Below, in pieces: positions 42,850-53,304 of a stretch of 64,000 bases of DNA (its first letter is position 1; each line of letters begins with the position of its first letter). The notes beneath the pieces were generated by a model. It ran no database searches. It saw only the letters and a program-made list of their open reading frames with translations, and was not told where the DNA came from. Location: positions 3,410,001 to 3,474,000 of the forward strand of contig CM073196.1 of the NCBI GenBank assembly GCA_037042915.1, in the 5' to 3' direction. Position numbers and translations under genes: made by a program. The stretch is from Auricularia sp. M13. Taxonomy: Eukaryota; Basidiomycota; Agaricomycetes; Auriculariales; Auriculariaceae.

Positions 42850-45825
42850 CTACAATAAACCTACACCTAACGGGTCCGAAGCCTGTGATCCCGGCGTCGT
42901 CACTGCGCTCGCGGCCTGAGAAGACACAGCAGAAATATCTTTCTCTTTATCGGGAGGCGGCGGCGGCGGGAGCGGCGGTTCATCTCGCCGCATGGCACTA
43001 GGCGGACGCCACGACGGCACGGGGTCGTTAAGTGTCAGGCTGTCCAACGACGCTTGCAGCCGCGGCACAGGTGCGGGCGAGGCAAATGCGCTGCGCACGG
43101 GAGAGGAGGAGCCTGTAGCAGACGGCGTGCTAGCCCACGGGTTGGCCGCGAGCGCCGACATCGCGCGCGGTGCTCGCGGCGCGGGTAACGGCGAGGATGC
43201 GGGCGCGGGACTGGGCGTTGCGCGGCGCGACGGCGAGGTGGGCGAGGACGCCGAAGCCGAGCGCACATCACCCCATTCGTTCCCCCATGCAGGCAGCTCG
43301 TCCCGCCCGCGAAGCTCGCCCCCGAGGCCCGAACTTCCACTGCTGCTAGCCACCGTGGGAGGTGTCCCCGACAGTTCACGCGCCGCCGCGAGGCGGGTAT
43401 TGAGCTCCTTCGCCGCGCCCGAGTACGCGCTCTGCGCCGCGGAGAACGCGACGCCCGCGCCAGACGAGAACTGCGCCCACATGCTCTTCACCGCCGCCTG
43501 ACCGGTCGCTGCAATCGCCGGCAGCGCAGGCGGGGTCGTGGAGGCCGGCTCCGGCGTGCGCGCGCGCAGCGAGAAGGCGGAGTTGGTGTTCGTGTATGGT
43601 CTGAAGCTGTCTTGACGCACGGGCTGGGGCTTGGGCTTGGGAGGCAGCGAAGGCACCGAGGATGCGAACGAGTCGTCTTCGCTTGCAGTGGTTGGCGGGG
43701 ACGTGCTCGTGCTTATGGCGGGCACGCTCTGCGAGAGAGATGGCGAGGGAGACGGCGACGACGACGCCGCGACGCCGAGTACCGGGTCCGTCTCTGAGCT
43801 CTCTATCGGGCCTGAAGGCAAAGACGGCACAGGGTCATTCGCGATGCGCCCGTTCATCTCGTCGTCCGTGCGGCCGTACAGCTCGTTCCAGAAGCGCACG
43901 TCCTTCGGGTTCGGCATGAGCACGCCCATGTCAGCGCCCTTCGGATCGTCAGCGGCCGCGTCGTACTCCGCATTCAGGTTGAGCGCCTTCTCCTCCGGTG
44001 CATTGAGCCAGTCCCAGATGGACACCGTCAGTGTGTGCGCGTCGGCCGCACGGCGCTCGCGTTCGTTGTTAAACAGGAACGTGCCGAACTGGCACGAATA
44101 CAGATGGTGATGGATGCGCTCCAGATAGCGCGCATTGTACTCGAAGCGCGTCGGGTACTGGCGCTGAATCTGCCTGACGGTCTCCAAAAACTGGTGGAAA
44201 ACGGGACTAGTTTCCTTCAGATGCGCCGGCCCGCCAAAGCGGTTGCTGACGCTCGCGAGGAACGCCTGGGGGCCATCGGCGTCGCCAGCGGGCGCGGACA
44301 TGAAGAGCTTCTCAGACGAAAGGTGGCCGCAGCGGTCCAGGAACTTGTGACCGAAGCTGAGCCAGTCTTTCTCGACGAGCACCTGGAAGCCGCGGTACGT
44401 CCTATAAAACGGGTCGAGGCAGATCTGCGCGAGCGCGGAGAGCTGCGAGGTGCGGTCCCAGCCGTCCGAGCAGTGGATGAGGACGTGCGATGCGTTGATG
44501 TGGACGTTGTGCACGATCATCGCCGTGCCCTCCAGCAGGTTCGCCATGTGCTTCAGCCAGCCCGAGCGGCGCAGCGCGTGCCGGTCGACGAAGCCCGACT
44601 CGGGGGCGCCCTCGGCCGATGCGGCGGCCGCGAGGGCATCGGCCTCGCGCAGCGCGTCGAAGACCTTATTCAGCGAGTCGCGCATGACGTGGATGTTGTC
44701 GATCCCGAGATACGCCTTCCTGCAGTCTTTGTAATAATCCATGTTCTCCGTGCCGGCGCCCTTGGCCACCATGACCATCGCGTTGGCCGTGGGCCGCGCG
44801 TCGATGATCAGATTCGTGGCCGTCGCGCCGTAAATGCGCTTGGATGCTGACAATGCCGAGTCCGCGTGCTGGTGCGACTGGAAGATCGCCTCGACGAGTT
44901 TCTCATCCTGGATGGAGCGGTTATTGGTCAGACCGACCATGGGCTGACTAGAACGCGTAAGCGTGCCCTGCAGTTCTGTCTGTCAGTACACTGTTAACAC
45001 GCCGCGGAGAAGCTGGATGCTTACGAGATTGGCCCAATGCAGGTAAGCCAGAACAGGTATTCGCGACTTGCTGCGGTACTTGACGGCGTACTGCAGCGTC
45101 GCGTCGCTTATCTTTGAGGGTATCACGAGTTTTGCGGGGTATGTGGAGCAGAACTGGGCCAGCGTAAGACCAGCGCTCATGCTTCTCGGGCAGAGCTCAC
45201 AAGATAGTCTTTGTTAATGTCGGTGTACCTCCAGGCCTTTGTGCGGGAGCCCACACCCATGCGTGCGAACTCATCTCGAGGCGAGTACAGAGTCCAACCC
45301 TCATTAGTGGGTAGGGGAGGGTTCGGCTTATAAAAGAACGCGTAGAGCTGGGTCACAGATGCTGTTACGACAGGGTGGTGAGCGCTTAGAACGCCGGAAG
45401 GACGGCAAGTCACGTACTAACGACGGTTAGCTCCTTGACGCTCTCGAAAACGTCCAGAGCTTCGCTGTCTTTATTGAACAGTAGCGTAAAGGTTTCAAAA
45501 GTGCGCAATCGGAATGCAAGAGGTGCGATGCCATCGAGCGTGTGCGGCATGCGCGTTACGAGCGATATAAGCGGGTACGCCGTCTGGAAGAGGTGTCAGC
45601 TTCGAAATTCCGAATCAGCTTTCGCATATAGGGTACCCAGAGCTCATCAAGGCCATCCTGGTCATATTTGAAGATAAGATGGTGAGCGGTGAGATGGACG
45701 GTGCCCGTGAGAGTCGAGCCTTTAGTGCTGCACCGGACGCCTTCTACCTATTGCAAGCGTTAGCTAGGAGAAATATAACGACCTTTAATTGTGCGGCTTG
45801 CCTTTGCCACTCGAATTTTGTCCAT
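42850..45825 (-). CDS. YMR1: Myotubularin-type phosphoinositide 3-phosphatase
   Basis: This enzyme removes the 3-phosphate of PI3P and PI(3,5)P2 on endosomal membranes. The N-terminus MDKIRVAKASRTIK leads into a PH-GRAM domain (TVHLTAHHLIFKYDQDG, TAYPLISLVTRMPHTLDG). Then come NEGWTLYSPRDEFARMG, AWRYTDINKDYL, LVIPSKISDATLQYAVKYRS, RIPVLAYLHWANL and TRSSQPMVGLTNNRSIQDEK. The active-site signature is HCSDGWDRTSQ, with the catalytic cysteine and arginine in the C-X5-R loop. After the phosphatase core a tail of about 300 residues is Ser/Pro/Ala-rich and disordered. The catalytic signature is intact, so this is an active rather than a dead myotubularin. Confidence 0.93.
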
Positions 45826-45953
45826 GACGGGTTGAGTGGCTGGTGCGAGTGGTGAGCGCTGGACACGACGCGCAACGGCTGCGGCCGGCTCTGCACGACT
45901 TCACTTCAGCAGCTCGTCTTCGTGGCCTGCCATTGGCCCCGCCGAGCTGCACA
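45826..45953. promoter_or_regulatory. Shared divergent promoter, myotubularin / VPS54
   Basis: The start codons of the two genes are 128 bp apart and point away from each other. Both products act on endosomes (phosphoinositide turnover and retrograde tethering), so shared control would make sense, as an inference. Confidence 0.6.
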
Positions 45954-48900
45954 ATGGCGGACAGTGTGTCCGAGTCGACTATATCCAGGGCTGCATCGCC
46001 AGAGCCGCCCCCGTTGCCCAACTTCAGCCGCCAACAGCCATACAGATTCACATGGGATCACGCGTCGCGTAGGCAGGGCCCTGGCAGCGTGCACTCGGAA
46101 ACTACAGATGCTCGGGGCGACGTACTGCCTGGCACTGTGCGCCAGATATTGGACACGAACCTCTCTGGGCTGGCGACTGGTTCATTCCCGCCAGAATGGA
46201 GTAGCTCGAAGCATGGCTTCCATGGTCCGCACGTTGCTCAGATCTATGAACACTAGTACTCATTGCGTGCAGCTATATCCACCGTGCTCAATAACCCACA
46301 TAAGAAGGCTGCGCCGCCAAAGGCGCACTCGTCATTACCACCTGTACCACAAGCAGACCTTCCCCGCGTTCGACGCAAGGATTTCGACGGCTACATAAAG
46401 GCAATCAAGCCAGAGTGGGAACGCTTTCAACAAAGTCTGAGGACAGGGACAGAGACCACTGCTATTACCTCGCCTGTGAACGAGCTCACTTCACCGCTGC
46501 TGCCGCCTGGCTCGCCGTTGACTGCCATGCCTCCACCTTCGCCGCGTACTCCCCGTCCGCTGCATGCAAGCAGCAAAAACATTCCCCCGCTAGACACTGT
46601 GCCTCCCATTTACTTCGACGAGTCGTTCAACCTCGGTGACCCACGGACATTTGCTTCTGTCGCAGAGCTGCCGCCGTCGTCCGGCCTTCACCCCGACGCG
46701 CGCGATCCCGCGTCCATATCCCACGCCCTGCCGCTGCTCGAGAAACTGTCGCACTATGCGGATGTCGTGGAGCTGCATCTCGTTCGGGAGATTTCGCTGC
46801 GCTCCTCGTCGTTCTTTGCCGCGCTGTCGAATCTGAACGACCTGCAGAGCGAGTCGAGCGAGTGTCTGACGCGTATAGCGCGCCTGCGCGCGATGCTGAG
46901 CGAGGTCGACGCGCGCACGGCGAAGCGCGGGCTGGAGATGGTGCGCATGGAGAAGAAGCTGCGCAACATGGAGGCCGTGTCCGAGGGCGTGCATGTCATC
47001 AAGCACGTCGGCGACATGATTGGTGCGGCGCACACGCTCGTCAGCGCGGGCGAATGGGGCGAGGCGCTAGACGTCATTGAGAGCATCGACGCGCTCTGGA
47101 AGGCCACACCTTCGCCGCAGCCTGCCGCTCCCAGCATCCAACTCACCCTGCCGCGTGCGAACTCCCCTCTGCCGACCGTGCACGAGTCCGACTCCCAGCC
47201 GCCAGCACCACCTCCCAAATCGCCCTCACCACCTACGATCCCTGTCGCGTCTCTTGCCGCATTCGCCGCGCTGCCCGACCACCTGCGCGAGCTGTCGTTG
47301 CAAATAGCCACCTCGCTCACGTCAGACCTTGCGTCGATACTCCGGACGGATTTGGAACAGCGCTTAGGACGCGACGAGCCTTCGTCGTCGTCGTCGTCAA
47401 CACCTGAGGTGGCCGATCAGATCCTGAAGGACCGCTTACGGCCTGTATTGCAGGGCCTGATGCGCACGCGGGGCGTGAAAGAGGCGATGAGCAAGTATCG
47501 AGACGTCGTCACGGCCGAGGTGCGGGCGGCTGTCACACGGGTGCGTTGCTGATTCTGCCAGCCTCCTTGTTGCAGTAATCAAACCTAACGTTGCATCATT
47601 AACAGCATTTACCGCTATCCGGCGACGACGACGACAGCACGCAAGCTAATGGCAAGCCGTCTCAGGTTTCTGAGCGAAGGTGAAATCACATTTCGGCCGC
47701 GCGTGCTGTGAGAAGGACAGACCCCTCTGACGCGTGTTTGTACAGCAACGCGCTCGCGCAGCAATTACGGGACATGTCGCACGCGCAATTTATGGACGTC
47801 TCCAGGGCGATTTTCAAGAGCCTCATACGATGTTTGGAGACGGTCCAATTGCAGAGCAACATCCTGCTGGATGTCACGCAGAACCTCGCGTGAGTGTACC
47901 CTCGCGGACGCGGTATTCGGGATTCGTCCAGGGCTAACGGGGATAACTGCCCACCTAGGCCACCTCCGCGGTCACCCGCGGGAGGCGCAAGTGCGAAGTC
48001 TCCCACGGCCGCCTCGCCATTGGAAGATTCGCTGCAAGCCTCGCTGCAAGAATTGCTGGGCGCCGCGGCGGAGCTGGCGAACACGCGGTGCGGCAAGATC
48101 TTCGGCGTGCGGGGCGAGCAGCACGCGGCGCTGCCGCTTGCGGACTTCTGCGCGGTGTACGAGGCGGCGTGGGCGTTCGTGCTGCGCAGCGAGGTGCTGA
48201 ACCGCAAGATGATCGTCGGCCTGCGCGGCGTCATGCTCACGCAGAGCAAGGCGTTCCTCGCCGCGTTCCACGCCGCGCGCATTGCGCAGAGCGCGAAGCT
48301 CGTCGAGGAGGAGACATGGGCGCAGGTCGAGGTCTCCGCCGAGTCGCAGCGCACGGCCGACCTTGTGATCGAATGCGCCATGCGCGACCCGCCGCAGATG
48401 GTGCTCTCCAATGCATCTGCATTGCCTGCGACACCTACGGCCACTGCGAACGGGAACGGGCACGCTGCGAGTCCGACGGCGAACGGGAACGGGCACGCTG
48501 CGAGTCCGACGGCGAACGGCAGCGCCGCTCCTGCGGGGAGCAGCAAGACGCTCAATATCGAGGGGACGACCTTCTTCGCCGTCGGCGCGACGCTCGCGGT
48601 GCTGGAGCTGGTAGCCGACTACTTGCGCACGGTGCTGAGTCTAGGCTCGCTCTCGAGCGAGGCCGTGGGCAAGGTGATCGAGTTCCTCAAGGCGTTCAAC
48701 AGCCGAACGTGCCAGGTCGTGCTCGGCGCTGGCGCGATGCGTTCGGCCGGGCTCAAGAACATAACTGCCAAGCATCTAGGTGGGCTGCACGTTTTGATGG
48801 GCCATGGTATAGTGTTGGGCTAATGCGCACGGTGGTACGGCAGCACTCGCGAGCCAGAGCCTGGCCATTATGATTGCGCTCATCCCTTACGTGCGCGAGA

Positions 48901-50136
48901 CGTTCCGGCGGCACCTGAGCCCGAAGCAGGCGGTCATGCTCGTCGAGTTTGACAAGCTCAAGCGGGTGAGTTGGGCGTGTTGGGGCAGCCACGGGTCGCG
49001 CGCGCGTGACCCGTTCCTGCGCTATAACGGCAAACTGAATCTCGGGCGTTTCCTCCCACGCAGGATTTCCAGGAGCACCAGTACGAGATCCACGAAAAGC
49101 TGGTCGCGATCATGAAGGACCGGCTGCTGGTGCACTGCAAGTCCCTCCAGGTTCGGCCGCCGAAACGTTTTATTGCTGTCCCGGAGGCTGACATTACGCA
49201 CGTGCAGGAGGTGCAGTGGGAGCACGCTGCGGAGCAGCCGGGGCCGAACGCGTACATGAAGCTGCTCGTCAAAGAGACCGAGACACTGCACAAAGTGCTG
49301 TCGAAGTATCTACCGGCGCCGATCCTGGAGGTGAGTTTTGTCGTTTATCGTGTGGGATTGCTGCGCGCTTGTTTCCCCGCTGTTGTCCGATGGTGCAAAA
49401 ATTGCGCCGTCCGCGGAGACGCGCGTAGCGATGCCAGGGCGGTGCTGGCGTTGTCGCCGCTGGCAGCATCAGCATGGCGTCATTGCAACCGGGTCCGCGG
49501 GCGGCGCGGGCGGGGATTCGTCATCGGTCGGTCGTTGCGCGCTGACTGACCTCGGGCGGGATTCCGAACGGACACGTTGGCTGACGGTTGCACGTGTGCA
49601 GCTCATAATGACGCAGGTGCTCGCGTCGATCAAGAACCAGCTCTCGGAAGGGTTTGGCTCGATCGAGCTTCAGAGCCAGGCTGCGAAGGACCGGTGCGTT
49701 TTCTCGTCTCGGGCGAGTAGTGCTGGCGTGCTGATTCCCACTTGTCTGGCCTCGCTCTGTGTGTTTTTTTCGTCCTATCTTGCCGTGTTTTAACCATTCT
49801 TGTGCTTTTCTGGCACGACTGCGCGTGCGCTTCGCGGCTTCTCGGTGATATCTGGCGTCTGGTTTCCGATGGCGCAGGGTGCTCGCGGACGCCCGGTATC
49901 TGCAGGACCGGCTCGGCGCGCTGAAGAACGTGGGCGCGGGCATCGGGACGACGGTGGAGACGGTCGTGCAAGAGAAGCCTGTGCCGCGGCGGTCGCTGAA
50001 GGATCGCATGAGCGGATTTGTGCCCGCGGCGGCGGCGGGCGGCGGCGGCGGTGCATCATCAGGCGCGGCGGCCCCGGGTTCGGAGGGCCAGGGAGAGAAC
50101 GGTGGGGGTGTGACGGACGGGCAAGGGCCTGGATAG
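45954..50136 (+). CDS. VPS54: GARP tethering complex subunit Vps54
   Basis: Vps54 is part of the GARP complex that captures endosome-derived vesicles at the trans-Golgi network. The start MADSVSESTISRAASPEPPP is followed by a short exon junction (HGFH to AISTVLNNPHKK), then KDFDGYIKAIKPEWERFQQS. The conserved N-terminal helical region contains LPLLEKLSHYADVVELHLVR, EISLRSSSFFAALSNLNDLQ and VHVIKHVGDMIGAAHTL. The middle has ALAQQLRDMSHAQFMDVSRA, SLIRCLETVQLQSNILLDVT and VLNRKMIVGLRGVMLTQSKA. The C-terminal Vps54 domain has RSAGLKNITAKHLALASQSL, AIMIALIPYVRETFRRHLSP, FDKLKRDFQEHQYEIHEKLV, KETETLHKVLSKYLPAPILE and RYLQDRLGALKNVGAGIG, ending in a Gly-rich tail. About nine short introns interrupt it. 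Confidence 0.93.
48446..48511 (+). repeat. 33-bp in-frame tandem duplication in VPS54
   Basis: Units 48446-48478 and 48479-48511 are identical, and the first nine bases of a third partial unit follow, differing at the last base. Each unit encodes ANGNGHAASPT, so the duplication lengthens a disordered linker without breaking the frame. Confidence 0.9.
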
Positions 50137-50450
50137 CGCTGTATGGATGTGTGAATTGTGAGAGAACAATAGCAGCGGCTGGGCGAAGCAAGCGCTGTTC
50201 CGGGATGGCGCACATCTCGCATGCGCGCACGCACGCACGCTGAGCGACCGAAAGGGGGCAAATTTGGGGCCGAGTCACGCACAGCGGGCGGGGACTGCCG
50301 ATATATAAAGGGGCGCGTGGCTTCCGACACGGGTCTGCCATCGCCCGCCCGCCTGCGCTGCCGCCTATGTCGCGATCCTGAGCCCGCTGATTCCTGCCTT
50401 GCTTTCCTTCTGCCACGCCCCACGACCCCCAGACCCCCCCCACGACCGCC
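50137..50450. other. Intergenic between VPS54 and the Ecl1-type gene
   Basis: This holds the VPS54 3' end and the promoter of the next gene. A TATATAAA box lies at about 50300, 150 bp before the downstream ATG, and a C-rich run directly precedes that ATG. Confidence 0.5.
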
Positions 50451-51724
50451 ATGGACGACGAGCTCTGCGCTGTCTGCGGACGCCCAGCGCTTGCGGGACG
50501 GTAAGCACGCCAGCCTGCCCGCTGCCCAGCACCCCCAGCTCAGACCCGTCGCACAGGCTGTACTGCAGCGACGGCTGTCTCAAGGCCGACGCCGCAGCGT
50601 CGTCGTCGTCGCAGCAGACGACCGCCTCGAGGCCGCTGAGCGCCGGCCCCCTCGGCGCCATCAACACGTACTCGTACCCGCGGCGCTCGTCGCACTCCAT
50701 CGATATCTCGGCCTCAGACCGCGACTCGTCGGCGTCGGCGAGCTCGATGGCCCGCACGTCGCCGCCGTCGTCGCCCGGCGAGGACGACGACGACGACGAG
50801 GACTCGGACTTCTACTCGAACCTCAAAAGCAGGCGGCTCTCCACGACCGCCTGCACGCCGCGCGACGGCGACCCGTTCAGCAGCGTCAGCGGCCAGCACT
50901 CGCCGCAGCCGGCGTTCCTCAGGCTGCAGTTCTCGCGCCGGCCCAGCCAGACGAACAACCGCGCGATGATTCCTGTGCTGCTTGGCCAGCACCGCAGGCA
51001 TGTCTCGCTCGCCGACGGCCAGCACCAGCACCAGCACGTTCCCGTCATTTCGCCGACCAGGGCCCAATTTGCGCACACGCACGCTAGAGGCGACATCCAG
51101 CACAGCAGGCCAGCGCCGTCACCCTCCGCAAGCACTCCGCCGGTCGCGTGGCGCCATCCGGTCGTCGCCGCAGAGCCGAAGAAGGCCACGCACCTGGCAG
51201 AGAAGGACAAGGACGCAAAATCTTCGCGGCACGTCGCCCGCCAGAGCCTGCCCGCGTATTTCGGCCGGCTCGGTGTCTCGCCCAAGCCCTCGCCGCCGCT
51301 GCAGCCGCTGCTCACCATCACCAATGTCGACACCAGCGGCGAGCGCATGGCCTCACCGGGCACTGCACTCGCCGCCCAGAGCGGCACCTCGACATCCGTG
51401 CCTCTTGGACGTACGTTATCCGAAGCGACGGTCCGGCTCGACCGCCGCCAGGTACGCGCTCTCTTCGCGCCCACAAGCACGGACATGGCCGCCACCAAGG
51501 GTACGGCCGTCGTCACGGTGGCCGAAGATCGAGCGGTGGAAGGCGACGACTCGGAGGTCGAGCGCGTCGTCGAGCCGCGCCGCGGGCGTGCCCGTACGCG
51601 CACGCGGCGCGAAAGCACCGTCAGCGTCGACGAGCGCATCGCGGCCAACACACATATGCCGCAGTTTTCCAAGCGCACGCGCCGGCGAGGGTCGCGCGGC
51701 CGCTCGCGCTCCCGGTCCCCATAA
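50451..51724 (+). CDS. Ecl1-type zinc-binding protein
   Basis: Two exons: the first encodes MDDELCAVCGRPALAGR up to a GTAAGC donor near 50501. The second starts at about 50559 with LYCSDGCLKADAAASSSSQQ. The four cysteines CxxC and YCSxxC form the small zinc-binding head of the Ecl1/extender-of-lifespan family, whose fission-yeast members extend chronological life span and respond to zinc and sulphur starvation. The rest (about 390 residues) is disordered: Ser-rich, with an acidic run EDDDDDEDSD, several His/Gln stretches, a segment EATVRLDRRQVRALFAP and a C-terminal Arg/Ser tail RGSRGRSRSRSP that could be a nuclear signal. Agaricomycete members are often extended in this way. The function here is inferred from the zinc head only. 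Confidence 0.75.
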
Positions 51725-53304
51725 TGCGGGATCCTGCCGGCCTCGTGGTCGCCATCGCTTCTTTCGCTTCCGCCCTGTTCCACCCAACGCAATGCAAATA
51801 CATATCAGCACATGCCCGCATCCTCGACCTTTTCTCGTTTCCCCCCACCCTCCGCTCACACCCAACGCCTTCTTCGCTACTTCGTTCGGTCGTCCATTTT
51901 CTTTTTTCTTCGGGTCGATATTTTCTAGCAAGCAGGAAAAATGCCCCTTCACGTCGTCTGTCACGCGTCGCTATCAAGTTGAACAACAGCCCCAATCCCT
52001 CCTTGCTCCCCTCCTCTCTATCTCCTGCCGCCATCTTCATCTCTCATCTATCTTTCGACCTCTTCTCACCCATTGTATCTCTCCACCGCCCGTCGTTATC
52101 GCGCTGTCCGCAATCAAACTGAAGCAAGTGTTCCACCAGGATCTGGCATGACCCGACCCGTGCATGCGCAGCAGCCCAGTAGCAGTTCTGTTCGCACTGC
52201 TAGTTTCCTGTTCCGTGCTCTTCTGTTCCTCTTCTGAGTTCAGAGCCTATGCAAGACAACCTTCCGCCTTCGGGTTCCCTTCGCATTCAGCAGCAGCACC
52301 CGAATCCGCATTCGCGTGCCAGGCAAGGTTCCTGTTCGATTGTTTACAGGGTTTTGGGGCGCGGCACGCGGCACGGGAATGAAGTGTCAGCCCTCGGGAG
52401 GGGATCCCGGAGGCGCGTCGATGCTGTGTTTCGGAGCAGCGGAGCAGCAGAAGCACTGAGCCCCAGCGGCAGGAGTTGAGGGAACTCGACAACCTTCTAC
52501 AGCGCTGTTCGTCGCCACTCTGAGAAGTGGGATCGTTTTAGGGGCGAGCCCGCCGGATCGATCCGGAGGTCGCGACGCGATCGATATTATACCTACATAC
52601 TTTAGCCGATCTCCGTTGCGAGCATTTCGGACGTCGGTGAGCACGGGATCATCGAGGTTGACGTCCTCGATGACGTCGTTGCTGCCCGACATATATCTCT
52701 TGCGCAATGTGCTGGTCATTTGTTACCCGTCCATACCGGCCTGGACAATTGGACGGCGTGGGTGCCTATGCACTGTATATGTGTTCTGATCTCCCACTCA
52801 GTTGCAAGTGGCGCTTGGGGCCTTGGCGCCCGGCACTGCCGGCGCGCGCGGTGCCTGGAAGTCTAAGGGTGCAGATCGCAGCGATGCACTCCCGACGTGC
52901 CTGGACAATCCGCGCTTCGAAGCTTGCATTCTCCGGCCAACATTGTGCGAGGCGCGCTCGCGACTGGGGAGGTACCTGCGTGGACCGCATGGGTGCCCGT
53001 ACCGACTCCCTGTGTGCACAATTGTTCATATTGGCTGTGGAGCTCAATGCTTATGTATGGCAAAACGTTAGCCGTTACCTACCACACGCAACGTGCGCAA
53101 AGACCGAACGTGCGTCCGGGCCCAGGCTCACAAAACTATTCTTTCTTTTATTCGGGAGGTCGAAGCACATGATGTACATACAGCACACGTTCGAACATGA
53201 GCAAGCACATACGAGTACAGCTGCAGTCGCGAGTGGTCGGTCTAGAGGATGTACTACTTGCTATGTATACAATGTTCACTGTTCAGAAGGGATCGAATGC
53301 GCAG
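51725..53304. other. Intergenic between converging genes
   Basis: This stretch carries the 3' region of the Ecl1-type gene (pyrimidine-rich to about 52120) and the 3' flank of the Argonaute gene. Frames on both strands are mutually antisense and unrecognised. No repeat or RNA gene is seen. Confidence 0.5.
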
